NCBI RefSeq assembly: GCF_002259745.1
Contig: NZ_MWWW01000017.1
Location: forward strand, 1 to 58,573
From: Bifidobacterium myosotis
GTDB lineage: Bacteria > Actinomycetota > Actinomycetes > Actinomycetales > Bifidobacteriaceae
Direction of reading: 5' to 3'
Length of the DNA: 58,573 nt
Shown here: one piece after another, positions 8,805 to 17,867 of the stretch
How positions within the stretch are numbered: the stretch's first letter is position 1
Layout: every line of letters begins with the position of its first letter
Program-made: the position numbers and the translations under genes
Notes under the pieces: model-generated
What the model was told of the DNA's origin: nothing
Seen by the model: only the letters and a program-made list of their open reading frames with translations
Database searches by the model: none

Positions 8805-8828
8805 GCCAGCGAGCCTGCTTGCGCTGGC
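8805..8828. promoter_or_regulatory. Inverted repeat in the importer-ROK divergent promoter region
   Basis: GCCAGCG (8805-8811) pairs with CGCTGGC (8822-8828) across a 10-base centre. It could be an operator or an RNA hairpin in the binding-protein leader. Confidence 0.4.
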
Positions 8829-8851
8829 AATTAAAAACGCGGTATTTTGTG

Positions 8852-8866
8852 ATTAACGCAATTAAT
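8852..8866. promoter_or_regulatory. Candidate ROK operator ATTAACGCAATTAAT
   Basis: ATTAA and TTAAT form a perfect inverted repeat around CGCAA, in the AT-rich divergent region 20 bases upstream of the ROK start. Placement between the divergent regulator and importer genes fits a shared and autoregulatory operator. The protein-site pairing is inference. Confidence 0.5.
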
Positions 8867-8885
8867 ACTTTCGCAAAGGGGCGTG

Positions 8886-10094
8886 ATGGCTGATTCCAAT
8901 GCGATTCCGCAGTGGTTTTCCGGATCGGAGCATACGCATCGGGTGGCCGCGGCCGTGGCCCAGTACGGGCCGATCGCACGCACTACACTGGCCCAGATGC
9001 TGGGGCTGAGTCAGGGGGCGTTGTCCCGGATCACCAGCGATCTCATCTACGCGGGCGTGATCGAGGAAATGCCTGCCGTCTCCGGCGCCTCCGGTAAGCT
9101 GCCGGAGCGATTCACGCCCAAGGAGAGCTCCGACCGACGTGGCAGGCCGCAGACGGCGCTCATCCTGTGCGCGAACGCACGCACATTCGTGGGCGTCAAG
9201 GTGCATGGCACGTCCATCGTGTCCGCGGCGGTGAACGCGCATGGCGAGGTGGTCTCCGGGCGTCACGAGGCGCCCATCGGCGAGGACCAGTCACCGGAAT
9301 ATGTGACCGAGGCGATCGCCCGGCTCGTGTCCGCGTGCGCAAACGACGTGATGGCTGCCGGACTGCCCTCCCCCACTGCCGTTGGCGTGGCGGTCGGCGG
9401 CCATGTGGTCGACGATTCGACGGTGACGTTCGCCCCCTTCCTGCACTGGGAGAGCGCGGTCGACTTGGGGGCGATGGTCGGGCAGGCCACCGGGCTGCCG
9501 TGCGGCGTGTTCAACGATATCGACTCGTTGCTGGTGGACGCCTCCTGGTTCGGCCCCGGCGTGGGACTGGACATGTTCGCCGTGGTCACCATCGGCGTGG
9601 GCGTGGGCTATTCGCTGGCGGTGCATGGCGAGCCGGTGACCTATCCGGACAAAAGTTACGGGCTGGTGGGGCATGTGCTGGTCGATCCGGAAGGGCCGCG
9701 CTGCACCAGCGGCCATATCGGCTGCTCGCAGTGCCTGACCGACGATTCCATCGCGGAACAGTACTCCGCGATTGTGGGCCGTCCGGTGACGTTCGAGGAT
9801 TTCGCGCGTGACGCCCGCTCCCGCGTGCCGCAGGCCACGCAGCTGGTGAATCGCACCTGTTTCCGGCTGGGCGCACTGGTTTCCACCGTGGCGAACATCG
9901 CGATGCCCGGGCATGTGATGATCGCCGGAGAATCGGCGTTCCTGGCCAAGCTGGGCACCGATTCGCTGCGCGACGGCATCCGCTTCTATCGGCACAGCCA
10001 AGCCCAGCCGGTGAAGTTCACCATTATGAACCACGACTGGCAGCTGTGGGCCAAGGCCGCCGCGAGCCGTGTGATCGTGAAGCACATCGGGTAG
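8886..10094 (+). CDS. ROK-family transcriptional regulator (RafR-like)
   Basis: Sugar-responsive repressor or activator, 402 residues. An N-terminal winged helix (about 10-70: YGPIARTTLAQMLGLSQGALSRITSDL) precedes the ROK sugar-kinase-like domain. A recognisable zinc/ROK signature GHIGCSQC follows GHVLVDPEGPRCTSG. A GTG at 8883 precedes ATG 8886; the ATG is favoured because AAAGGGG lies four bases upstream. It is divergent from the binding-protein operon and convergent with the alpha-galactosidase gene, so it is the obvious local regulator of alpha-galactoside use. Effector and sites are inferred. Confidence 0.9.
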   Translation: MADSNAIPQWFSGSEHTHRVAAAVAQYGPIARTTLAQMLGLSQGALSRITSDLIYAGVIEEMPAVSGASGKLPERFTPKESSDRRGRPQTALILCANARTFVGVKVHGTSIVSAAVNAHGEVVSGRHEAPIGEDQSPEYVTEAIARLVSACANDVMAAGLPSPTAVGVAVGGHVVDDSTVTFAPFLHWESAVDLGAMVGQATGLPCGVFNDIDSLLVDASWFGPGVGLDMFAVVTIGVGVGYSLAVHGEPVTYPDKSYGLVGHVLVDPEGPRCTSGHIGCSQCLTDDSIAEQYSAIVGRPVTFEDFARDARSRVPQATQLVNRTCFRLGALVSTVANIAMPGHVMIAGESAFLAKLGTDSLRDGIRFYRHSQAQPVKFTIMNHDWQLWAKAAASRVIVKHIG

Positions 10095-10148
10095 TTAGAG
10101 CGGCTGGACTGGCGCGGGGCTAGGGCGGACTGAGGGGAGCCCAGCGGC

Positions 10149-12452
10149 CTATTCAGCGACTGCCTTCAGAAGGACGGCCTGCTGGGGGTGGAGGGACGGC
10201 GGGCGGATGCCGTAACGGTCCAGAGCCTCGCCGGTCATGACCACACCGTCCTCGTTCCACCAGCCGAGCGGGCTCTGACCGTTAGCCAGACCGGTCAGGT
10301 CAAGGCTGGGGTCGAGCGGGCTCACACGATAGGTGCGGTCAGGGTCGAGACCCGGCAGCCGCACGGGCGCGGCCGGATAGGTCTGACCCGTGACGAGCTG
10401 GGTGAAGCGGTAGATCGCGGCGTCACGACTGGGCATCACCATGCCGTCGAGTCGCACGGCCGGATCGTTGGCGTCGGCATGCACGCAGGTGTCGATGGCG
10501 AACCAGTCGCGGTGCTTCTTGAACTCAGCCACCCACACGGCCAGCTTGGCGAGCGCATCCTCAGGCTCCTTCAGCAGGTTCCATTCGATGCCCATATGAC
10601 CGAAGAACGCCATGGCCATGCGCAGCTCCTGGCTGGTGGCTCGCTGCGTGGAGTGCGCCGGGCTGGCGCCGACGTGCTCGCCCATCATGGCCGGGGGCAC
10701 GAGCAGCGACGTGTAGCGCTGAATGTCCGCGCGCTCGACCGGGTCCACACAATCGGAGGCCCAGATGCGGTCGGCATATTCCAGGATGCCGAGGTCCACG
10801 CGGCCGCCGCCGGAGGAGCAGCTTTCGATCTCGAGACCGGGATGGCCGGTCTTGAGTCCCTTGAAGATCTCGTAGACCGCCAAGGTCTGCGCATGCACGG
10901 CCGGACGTCCGGAACGACGGGATGCGGCTTCGGTGACGAGCTTGTTGTGATCCCACTTGATGTAGTCGATGCCGAGCTCGCCCACCAGAGCGTCCATGGC
11001 ATTGAAGATGTACTCGAACGCTTCGGGATTCGTGAGGTCCAGCACCTGCTGGCTGCGGCCCTGCATCGGCAGACGGCCGGCGGTGGGGGCCAGAATCCAG
11101 TCGGGATGCTCACGGGCGACATCGGAATCGGGATTGACCATCTCCGGCTCGAACCACAGGCCGAACTGCATGTCCTTGCCGTGCACGTAGTCGGCGAGCG
11201 CCTTGAGCGACTTCGGCCCATCGGGCCAGACCTCCTGCGCGATCTGCCAATCACCCAGACCGGACGTGTCGTCGCGACGGGAGCCGAACCAGCCGTCATC
11301 CACCACGAACCGTTCCACGCCGGACGCGGCGGCCTTGTCGGCGAGCGCCTTGAGCGTATCGAAATCGTGCTGGAAGTACACGGCCTCCCAGGTGTTGAGA
11401 ATCACCGGGCGTCCCTTCGCGAACAGGCGCGGGTGGCGGGAGCGGACGTAGGCGTGGAAGCGCGCGGCGATTTCGTTGAGTCCGTCGCCGAAGGAACCGA
11501 ACAGCCACGGGGTTTCGTAGGAGCTCTCGCCCTCGCCCTGCGCCGCAAGCGTCACTTCGCCGCCGAGCAGCAGTTCGCCGCCGCCGATGACACCCTGCGT
11601 GTACGGCAGACGTTCGGCGGACAGCACGGAGTTGCCGCTCCAGCCCACATGCACCGAGTACGCCTCGCCGTGTTCGAACCCGAAGCCGGGCACACCGGCG
11701 GTGAGCAGCAGGCTGGCGTCGAAGTCCGGACGCCCGGCGAGCTGCGGCTTCTCGAAACGGCCGACGGTCAGGGGCTGACGCTGCGGGCTGCGTTCGCGCA
11801 GATGATGTCCGGTGGTGGTGAGGATTTCGCCGGCGATTTCGGGCACGGGGAATCCGAGTTCGATCTTGCCGACCTCGAGCGCCGGCTGATCGCCGCCGAA
11901 CAGGTTGGTGACGATGGCCTTCTGCCGGGCCAGACCACCGGGCAGCAGCTCCAGTCGCCATTCGATGCCGAGGCCCTGTTCCTCGTCCCGCGCGGTGACG
12001 GACACGCCGGGCACGCGGACCGGGCCGGTGGTGCGGGCATGACCGGCTACATCCGTGTACTGGTCGGCGGTGGCGGCGTCCAGCGAAGCGGCCACGACGC
12101 CCTCGGCCTGCACATCGGTCACGGTGAATTTGGGGAACAGTTCGATGCCGTCGCGACGCAACACCACGCGAGGCTCGCCGATCCAGCTCTCCGCCTGGGT
12201 GGGCAGGACGCTGGGCCATGCGGTCTCATCGAGGGCGCCGGAGACGCGCTGGGGCTTCAGGGCATCGTAGGCGGCGAGCAGCGTCTTCGGGTCGGCGAGG
12301 GGGCGTCCCCAATGGACGATACGTGGAAGTTCGTCGCCGGCGAAGATCAGGCCGAGCGCGGCGTCGGCTGCTGTTTGGGCCAGATACACGGCGGTCAGCG
12401 GCGTGCCGTCCGCGGCGACTCCGGTGAAAGTGAGGGTTTCGTTCTCGGCCAT
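10149..12452 (-). CDS. GH36 alpha-galactosidase
   Basis: Hydrolyses terminal alpha-1,6-galactose from melibiose, raffinose and stachyose; intracellular, 767 residues, no signal peptide. The GH36 nucleophile is Asp501 in YIKWDHNK and the acid/base is Asp567 in WASDCVDP. The CSSGGGRVDLG motif lies between them, and WFEPEMVNPDSD is also present. The N-terminal beta-supersandwich domain starts at MAENETLTFTGVAADG. ATG 12452 has an AAAGGAG site upstream. Together with the importer it would release galactose plus sucrose, which the GH13 enzyme at 3377-5197 could then split. Confidence 0.95.
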   Translation of the reverse strand: MAENETLTFTGVAADGTPLTAVYLAQTAADAALGLIFAGDELPRIVHWGRPLADPKTLLAAYDALKPQRVSGALDETAWPSVLPTQAESWIGEPRVVLRRDGIELFPKFTVTDVQAEGVVAASLDAATADQYTDVAGHARTTGPVRVPGVSVTARDEEQGLGIEWRLELLPGGLARQKAIVTNLFGGDQPALEVGKIELGFPVPEIAGEILTTTGHHLRERSPQRQPLTVGRFEKPQLAGRPDFDASLLLTAGVPGFGFEHGEAYSVHVGWSGNSVLSAERLPYTQGVIGGGELLLGGEVTLAAQGEGESSYETPWLFGSFGDGLNEIAARFHAYVRSRHPRLFAKGRPVILNTWEAVYFQHDFDTLKALADKAAASGVERFVVDDGWFGSRRDDTSGLGDWQIAQEVWPDGPKSLKALADYVHGKDMQFGLWFEPEMVNPDSDVAREHPDWILAPTAGRLPMQGRSQQVLDLTNPEAFEYIFNAMDALVGELGIDYIKWDHNKLVTEAASRRSGRPAVHAQTLAVYEIFKGLKTGHPGLEIESCSSGGGRVDLGILEYADRIWASDCVDPVERADIQRYTSLLVPPAMMGEHVGASPAHSTQRATSQELRMAMAFFGHMGIEWNLLKEPEDALAKLAVWVAEFKKHRDWFAIDTCVHADANDPAVRLDGMVMPSRDAAIYRFTQLVTGQTYPAAPVRLPGLDPDRTYRVSPLDPSLDLTGLANGQSPLGWWNEDGVVMTGEALDRYGIRPPSLHPQQAVLLKAVAE

Positions 12453-12501
12453 GATGGTTCCTGTCTCCTTTGACTGTGACTCTTACGTGATCTTGACGAC
12501 G

Positions 12502-12530
12502 GTTTTCCTGATTCCGATGGTAGGAAAAAC
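12502..12530. promoter_or_regulatory. Inverted repeat upstream of alpha-galactosidase
   Basis: GTTTTCCT (12502-12509) and AGGAAAAAC (12522-12530) form an inverted repeat with a single extra base, about 50 bases upstream of the start codon. It is a candidate operator, with no proof of the protein. Confidence 0.4.
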
Positions 12531-12650
12531 GGAATATGTTGACTCGTCGCCGCGTGTTGGCGGGACCGGGTAAGAAAATGTCCCGCTTCGGCAGCTGAAC
12601 GACAACGCCATCATGGGGCCGGCACCCAGTCCGGGCAAACCGGACACGGC

Positions 12651-13319
12651 TCAACGACGGGTTGCGAAGAAATCCGTGAGGATGGACTGGCACGCCGATT
12701 CCAGCACACCGCCGTACACTTCAGGCGCATGGCCCACATGCGGATCGCGAGGGATGTCCCACACCGAGCCGCAGGCGCCGAGTTTCGCATCCCATGCGCC
12801 GAACACGATGCGGCCCACATGCGTCTGGATGCAGGCGCCGGCGCACATCGGGCACGGTTCGAGCGTGACCACCAGCGTGCAATCGGCGAGGTTCCACGCA
12901 CGGGCCGGGGAGGCCGGAACCGAATCCGACGTTGACGCTGAAGTCGAGGAATCGACGGCCGCCGTGGCGATTCCGCCCATATCCGACGGCAGCGTGCCGC
13001 CCATTGCGCGCCAATCCAGTACCGAATCATCAGGAGCCGAATCATCGAGCGCCGATTGCGCCGCGCGTAAGCCGGAGCCGACCCGGTGGAGACCGTCCGC
13101 CAGCAGGCCGCGGCGACGGGCGTCGGCCGCCTCGCGCATCGCGATGATCTCGGCATGGGCCAGCGGGTCTCCCCCGGTCTCCCGCGTGTTGAAGCCGCGA
13201 CCGATAATGCGCCCGTCCGGGTCCAGCACCAGAGCGCCGACCGGCACGTCGCCGGCGAGCGCGGCCTGTCGGGCCAGCGCCAGGGCCTCGCGCATCGCCG
13301 CCTCATAATCTTGATTCAC
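12651..13319 (-). CDS. tadA: tRNA-specific adenosine deaminase with internal insertion
   Basis: Converts A34 to inosine in tRNA-Arg(ACG). Zinc and proton-shuttle residues are present: HAE (His55, Glu57) and PCPMC (Cys156, Cys159). It has 222 residues, whereas TadA is usually about 150-170. The excess is a low-complexity Ser/Ala/Asp-rich stretch of about 70 residues (roughly 75-140) between the HAE helix and the LADCTLVVTLEPC strand. The GTG at 13319 directly abuts a GGAGGT, which is too close for good initiation; an alternative is ATG nine codons in. The insertion is in frame with intact flanks, so the gene looks functional. Confidence 0.9.
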   Translation of the reverse strand: MNQDYEAAMREALALARQAALAGDVPVGALVLDPDGRIIGRGFNTRETGGDPLAHAEIIAMREAADARRRGLLADGLHRVGSGLRAAQSALDDSAPDDSVLDWRAMGGTLPSDMGGIATAAVDSSTSASTSDSVPASPARAWNLADCTLVVTLEPCPMCAGACIQTHVGRIVFGAWDAKLGACGSVWDIPRDPHVGHAPEVYGGVLESACQSILTDFFATRR

Positions 13320-13471
13320 ACCTCCGAGTCTACGGCGAATCCGCGAGTCGTCGTCGGCGGCCCCGCGCCCGGACCACCGGTCAGGTAGTAGCGGACCGTG
13401 TCGTGGTCCTGTCGGCCCCGTGCCCGGACGCGAGCCGCCGTAAGGCTACCCGTAAGTTCCGGCTGTTTTCC

Positions 13472-13477
13472 TATACT
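13472..13477 (+). promoter_or_regulatory. -10-like TATACT upstream of antiporter
   Basis: TATACT lies 28 bases before the antiporter start codon; no convincing -35 was found at 16-18 bases. A GAGAAGGTGGG ribosome binding region follows. Confidence 0.35.
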
Positions 13478-13505
13478 TTTCACGACACGGGGAGAAGGTG
13501 GGATC

Positions 13506-15578
13506 ATGGCGGTATTCGAACTCATTGTGTGCATCATCGCTGCGGTGGTATTGAGTTCGTTCCTGAGTCGTTTCATCCCCAAGGTCTCCACCCCACTGGT
13601 CCAGATCGTGCTCGGCGTGATCGTGACGTATCTGCCGTTCTTCCCGGACACAAGCCTTGACCCGGAACTGTTCATGGTGCTCTTCATCGCGCCGCTGCTG
13701 TATCTCGAAGCGCATGAGATCGACAAATCGGCGTTGCTGAAAACCCTGAAGCTCAGCCTGTCGTTGGCGATCGGTCTGGCCATCGTCACCATGGTTGCGG
13801 TGGGATTCATCCTGCATGCCGTATGGCCGTCCATAACCCTGGCGGCGGCTCTGGCGCTGGGCGCGGCGCTGGGGCCCACCGACGCCGTCGCCGTGAGCTC
13901 GCTCGGACGTGAGGCGTCCCTGACGCAACGTCAGCGCAGCCTGCTCAAAGGCGAGTCGCTGTTCAACGACGCCTCCGGCATCGTGGGCTTCCAGTTCGCG
14001 CTGGCTGCCGCATTCACCGGCACGTTCGCCGTGGGCGAGGCGGCCGGCGAGTTCGTCGTCTCGTTCATCGGCGGCACGATATTCGGCCTGATTGTGGGCA
14101 CACTGGCCAACTGGGTGTTCGAAACCGTGCGGTCGCTGGGTTGGGAGACCACCACCACACGCATCCTCATGGAACTGTTCCTGCCGTTCCTGCTGTATCT
14201 GGGCGCCGAGGAATTCCATGTGTCCGGCATTCTGGCGGTGGTGGCGGCCGGCCTGTTCACACGCTTCGACCGCACGGGCGTGGGGCCGAACGTGGCGCGC
14301 ACGAACATCGTGTCCGCCTCGGTGTGGGGCGTGCTGAGCTTCTCGCTCAACGGCGCGGTGTTCATCCTGCTCGGCATGCAGCTGCCGTGGGCCATGCAGG
14401 CCAGCTGGTCGGACCCCTTCATCAGCAACAACATGCTTATCGGGGTCATTCTGCTGGTCACCGGTGTGGTGATTGCGCTGCGCTTCGTATGGGTGGCGGC
14501 CATGCTGCGCATCGCGCGCGACATCAATACTGGGCAACGCCGCAAAATGACTCCGGAACGCTGGCGGTCGGCCGCGGTGATGACCTTCGGCGGCCCCAAA
14601 GGCACCATCACCCTGTCCCTGATGTTCACCATCCCCTACTATCTGGCCAGCGGCGTGCCGTTCCCGATGCGCGACGAGCTGCTTTTCATCGCCTCGGGCG
14701 TTATCGTGCTGACGCTGCTGTTGGCCAACTTCCTGCTGCCGCTGCTTGCGCCGAACCGCGGCAAGGACCCGGCTGCCGCGATGGTGCCGATCACCATCGA
14801 CGTGCTGCGCGCCACCGTGGAGGAACTGACCGGTCGCATCACACCGGAGAACCGTCGCGCGGTGCTGGTGGTGATCGATCTGTACACCAAGCGCATCAGC
14901 CGTCTGAAGCAGCGCATCGGAGAATCCGACCCGCATGGTCTCGAGCAACTGCAGATCGAGGCCCTGCATTGGGAGAAGGAATTCGTGCGCGACCGTCTCG
15001 CCGACATCAAGGCGCATCCCGATGCGGACGAGGCCACGCAGGAGCTGAACGTCGAGGCCTGCGAGCGCATGCTCGACCAGATCATGAACACGCTGCGGCA
15101 CACGGCGACCGATCCGACGGCCGGACACGCTGTCTCCCAGATCCGCGGACGTGGGCGCATGCTGCAGCGCCGGTTGAATAATCTCGCCAAACGTACGATC
15201 TCCAAGATCCGGCGCACCACGCCTTTGGTGAGCGAGGACCAAATCTTCGCCCGCACACGCGAGATTCAGGTGGAGGCGATTCACCATGTGATCGACCGTC
15301 TGGTGGATGAGATGGGCCTTGATACGTACAACACGGAGCACTGCTCGGCGCTGCTGCTCGACTACCGACGCGCCGAGGCCTCGCTGCAGGCCCGGCCGAA
15401 TATGAGCGGCAGCGCGGCAGCCATCGCGCAGATCGAAGAGGTCAAGAAGGAAAGCTACGGCATCGAACTCAGCGTGATTCAGGATATGTTCGAGGCCGGC
15501 GACATCAATCGAGCGCAGATGCGTTCGCTGCGACGGAACATCTATGTCATGCAAGTCGATGCCGATTCCGGCATCTGA
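13506..15578 (+). CDS. Na+/H+ (cation/proton) antiporter, CPA1/NhaP family
   Basis: Membrane exchanger of monovalent cations for protons, 690 residues. About 12 hydrophobic spans fill residues 1-430 (AVFELIVCIIAAVVLSSFLS onward), with the CPA1 signatures GAALGPTDAVAV and GESLFNDASGIVGFQ. The remaining 250 or so residues are a charged, helical cytoplasmic tail (TVEELTGRITPENRRAVLVV onward), probably regulatory. ATG 13506 is preceded by GGAGAAGGTGGG; the frame extends upstream without need. Its last codons and 3' flank are duplicated 215 bases downstream (15766-15818). Confidence 0.92.
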   Translation: MAVFELIVCIIAAVVLSSFLSRFIPKVSTPLVQIVLGVIVTYLPFFPDTSLDPELFMVLFIAPLLYLEAHEIDKSALLKTLKLSLSLAIGLAIVTMVAVGFILHAVWPSITLAAALALGAALGPTDAVAVSSLGREASLTQRQRSLLKGESLFNDASGIVGFQFALAAAFTGTFAVGEAAGEFVVSFIGGTIFGLIVGTLANWVFETVRSLGWETTTTRILMELFLPFLLYLGAEEFHVSGILAVVAAGLFTRFDRTGVGPNVARTNIVSASVWGVLSFSLNGAVFILLGMQLPWAMQASWSDPFISNNMLIGVILLVTGVVIALRFVWVAAMLRIARDINTGQRRKMTPERWRSAAVMTFGGPKGTITLSLMFTIPYYLASGVPFPMRDELLFIASGVIVLTLLLANFLLPLLAPNRGKDPAAAMVPITIDVLRATVEELTGRITPENRRAVLVVIDLYTKRISRLKQRIGESDPHGLEQLQIEALHWEKEFVRDRLADIKAHPDADEATQELNVEACERMLDQIMNTLRHTATDPTAGHAVSQIRGRGRMLQRRLNNLAKRTISKIRRTTPLVSEDQIFARTREIQVEAIHHVIDRLVDEMGLDTYNTEHCSALLLDYRRAEASLQARPNMSGSAAAIAQIEEVKKESYGIELSVIQDMFEAGDINRAQMRSLRRNIYVMQVDADSGI

Positions 15579-15608
15579 CTTGCATGACCGTCGCGGCACA
15601 GCCGCTCC

Positions 15609-15651
15609 CCTCGCCTACGGACAGTCCACTGGACTGTCCACTTCACGGCTC
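15609..15651 (+). repeat. Hairpin repeat, family A, copy A2
   Basis: CCTCGCCTACGGA, the stem GGACAGTCC with its complement GGACTGTCC, then TCCACTTCACGGCTC. It is nearly identical to A3 and keeps the flanks of A1 with a different stem. Confidence 0.75.
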
Positions 15652-15658
15652 GATCAGC

Positions 15659-15709
15659 AATCACGGACTTCGCTACGCGAAGACTCAATCCACCCCTCAC
15701 TCGACTACC
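15659..15709 (+). repeat. Hairpin repeat, family B, copy B2
   Basis: AATCACGGACTTCGCTACGC then GAAGACTCAAT and CCTCACTCGACT. The stem is CTTCGC with GCGAAG, where B1 has CTCGCC with GGCGAG and B3 has CTCGCC with GGTGAG. Confidence 0.7.
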
Positions 15710-15721
15710 GTCTCGTTCAGG

Positions 15722-15764
15722 CCTCGCCTATGGACAGTCCACCGGACTGTCCACTTCACGGCTC
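15722..15764 (+). repeat. Hairpin repeat, family A, copy A3
   Basis: Same as A2 with two single-base differences, in direct orientation 113 bases away, with B2 between them. Confidence 0.75.
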
Positions 15765-15823
15765 GGCAAGTCGATGCCGATTCCGGCATCTGACCTGCAT
15801 GACCGTCGCGGCACAGCCTCCGT

Positions 15824-16627
15824 TCAGCGGCGCGTAGCTTTGATGGCGACCCAGATGGACCGGATCAGCAACGCGCATAGGTAGACGGTGAACAGGATCG
15901 CGCCGGTGCGCGGTGTGACCGCGGAGGCCATCCATGTGCCGAGAGGCGCCGTCGCCGCAGCCACAATGCCGATGATGAGCGCCGCCTTGACATGCACCAT
16001 ACGGCGTCGCGCGTTCGCCACGGATGTGGTGATCGCGTTCGGGAACATGGCCAGCAACGACGTGCCGCGCGCGATCAGATCGCTCGCGCCGAAGATGATC
16101 GACAGGGCCGGCACGCAGATCGCCCCGCCGCCGATGCCCAGCAGACCGGCCAGCACGCCGGCGATCACGCCGAAGACGATAAGCCCGACGATGGTGCCCG
16201 CATGCATGTGGATCGTGGAATCACGCGATGGATTCGACATGGCCTGATTGACGATCACGAACACCAGAAACAGCACAAACGCCCATCGCAGCACCAGTTC
16301 CGGCAGTTTGGACAGCAGCCATGAACCGATCTGCCCGCCCACGAACATCCCGGCGAAAATAATCGCCGCCGCAATCCAGTCCACATCACCTTCGACGGCA
16401 TAGGAGACGACGCCGGAGACCGCGGTCGGCACGATGGCCATCATCGAAGTGGCGGCCGCGTGCCGTTGCGTCAGACCGAGCCAGACCAAGGCGGGCACGA
16501 TGATCGTGCCGCCGCCGATGCCGAACAGGCCGGACAGGATGCCGACCGCCACGCCCACGACGGCCATGATGACCATGCCGCGCGGGGATTCGTCCAGATG
16601 GTTCTCGTCGATGCTCACTTCGCTCAC
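15824..16627 (-). CDS. TauE/SafE-family membrane permease (sulfite/sulfonate exporter type)
   Basis: Polytopic membrane protein of about 267 residues with seven to eight spans. The two internally related halves both carry a GLxGIGGG signature (GILSGLFGIGGGTIIVPAL near residue 27 and GVLAGLLGIGGGAICVPAL near 155). The family moves small organic or inorganic sulfur anions, but substrates are known for few members, so the function is not assigned. The frame runs upstream into low-quality sequence, so GTG 16627 (VSEVSIDEN) was chosen; GTG 16618 and ATG 16576 are alternatives. It follows the hydrolase gene on the same strand at 82 bases. Confidence 0.85.
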   Translation of the reverse strand: MSEVSIDENHLDESPRGMVIMAVVGVAVGILSGLFGIGGGTIIVPALVWLGLTQRHAAATSMMAIVPTAVSGVVSYAVEGDVDWIAAAIIFAGMFVGGQIGSWLLSKLPELVLRWAFVLFLVFVIVNQAMSNPSRDSTIHMHAGTIVGLIVFGVIAGVLAGLLGIGGGAICVPALSIIFGASDLIARGTSLLAMFPNAITTSVANARRRMVHVKAALIIGIVAAATAPLGTWMASAVTPRTGAILFTVYLCALLIRSIWVAIKATRR

Positions 16628-16709
16628 GACGCCCAGTCTAGGACCGGACCCGGCGAGGACGGGTGGCAGCGTCCGACTGTTGCACGCCCGCCCGCGAACA
16701 ACCCGCAGG

Positions 16710-17663
16710 CTACAGCACACCCGACGTGATGTCGTTGTCCAGCAGCCACTGCCGCAGGTCGGCGAATTCCTCAAGGCTGACGTTGTGGTCAAGCCCGTGG
16801 TAGCTCTTGGTTTTGAGCCACGTATGTTCCTCAAGCCATGCGGCCGTGGCGAACAGTTCGTACTTGGGAATCACGCCGTCGAGTTTGCCGTACGTGTAGA
16901 ACACGGGGATATCGAAATCCGCAAGCCGGTCGTCCGCGGGCGCGGTGCCCGGCACCTGTCCCGGCGCGTTGAAGCCGGACAGCGACACGACCGCCCGGTA
17001 GCGCTCGGGGTGAATCCTGAGCAACTGGACCGCCACCAGTCCGCCTTGTGAAAAGCCCAGCGGCACGACGTCCCGGTCGGCGGGGATGTTGTCGGCCACC
17101 CATCGGTCCACGGCAAGTGCGGCGGCATGGGCGTCATAGTCGAGATCCTCCCCCACGGGCATCGCGGCGTGGAGCCACGCGTAATTGCCCGGTTCGGGAC
17201 GGCTGTCCGGCCGATCTTCGTACATTCCGTACGTTCCGGTGCCGGCATCAGTCCGCGCATCCGATGACGCCGGCGCCGGCGCCGATGAGCCGTTCGCACG
17301 TCCGTCGGTGGACGGCGCCGGTTCGGCAAGGGTGATCGGACCGCGCAACGCGACGAAATCGTTGTAGGGGGCGATAAGGCGCATGATATCCGCCATGTCC
17401 TGTTCGTTGGAGCCCCATCCGTGCAGGCAGAGGAAGAGAGGATGCGTGGGGTGCCGGCCCAAGCCGCCGCGTGAGACCAACGCATGATCCACGGCCAGCG
17501 GCTCGCCGAACCGTCCCGGCACTTCAGTGGATTCGCGGCCGATTAGCTCATCGGCAGCCTTGCCGGAATGGTCCGCATCCGAAGCCCCGGAATCCCCAAA
17601 TGGGTCCGGGAACATGTCGAGGAACTGCTCGGGGGTCAGGTCGTCATTCGCATCGTCGCTCAT
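16710..17663 (-). CDS. Alpha/beta hydrolase, carboxylesterase/phospholipase-like
   Basis: Serine hydrolase of 317 residues, cytoplasmic. The oxyanion region reads LFLCLHGWGSNEQDM, the nucleophile elbow GFSQGG, and a late His is in GLDHNVSLEEFADLR. A low-complexity Ala/Ser/Gly insert (about residues 125-150) follows the LRGPITL strand. An acidic N-terminal extension of about 60 residues (DDANDDLTPEQFLDMFPDPF) precedes the fold. ATG 17663 was chosen because translation upstream is unlike the family. Its leader may contain the candidate RNA at 17757-17862. The substrate cannot be told from sequence. Confidence 0.85.
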   Translation of the reverse strand: MSDDANDDLTPEQFLDMFPDPFGDSGASDADHSGKAADELIGRESTEVPGRFGEPLAVDHALVSRGGLGRHPTHPLFLCLHGWGSNEQDMADIMRLIAPYNDFVALRGPITLAEPAPSTDGRANGSSAPAPASSDARTDAGTGTYGMYEDRPDSRPEPGNYAWLHAAMPVGEDLDYDAHAAALAVDRWVADNIPADRDVVPLGFSQGGLVAVQLLRIHPERYRAVVSLSGFNAPGQVPGTAPADDRLADFDIPVFYTYGKLDGVIPKYELFATAAWLEEHTWLKTKSYHGLDHNVSLEEFADLRQWLLDNDITSGVL

Positions 17664-17756
17664 ACCTGTCCATGGTAAAGGGTCGGCGGGCCGCGCCGCC
17701 CGGAACGGCTCATGATGTGCGTCACAGCAGTCGCCGGCTTTGCGGAACACCGGAGC

Positions 17757-17862
17757 AAAAAAGAACCCCGGCGGGGAGACCGCCGGGGAGAGAAAGGAGA
17801 GAGAAGAAGAAAGGGGTTCAATTGTCGGGAACTGCTGCGGCTCCTGGCCAGCTTCTTGCTGA
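17757..17862 (-). ncRNA. Candidate small RNA or leader attenuator
   Basis: On the minus strand a promoter is followed by about 105 bases ending in a strong intrinsic terminator: CCCCGGCGG (17766-17774) pairs with CCGCCGGGG (17780-17788), then TTCTTTTTT. The body has a pyrimidine-rich, apparently unpaired stretch (TTCTTCTCTCTCCTTTCTC) complementary to Shine-Dalgarno sequences. It also holds a tiny ORF, MMSARSWPGAAAVPDN, starting at the predicted 5' end. No gene lies upstream on this strand to need the terminator. It may be a free sRNA, or a leader peptide plus attenuator for the hydrolase 94 bases downstream. Confidence 0.5.
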
Positions 17863-17867
17863 CATCA

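Larger units (their letters stand above)
15551..15818 (+). repeat. 53-bp direct duplication of the antiporter 3' end
   Basis: 15551-15603 (last codons, stop and flank of the antiporter) recurs at 15766-15818 with one mismatch. The A2-B2-A3 hairpin cluster lies between the copies. Confidence 0.85.
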
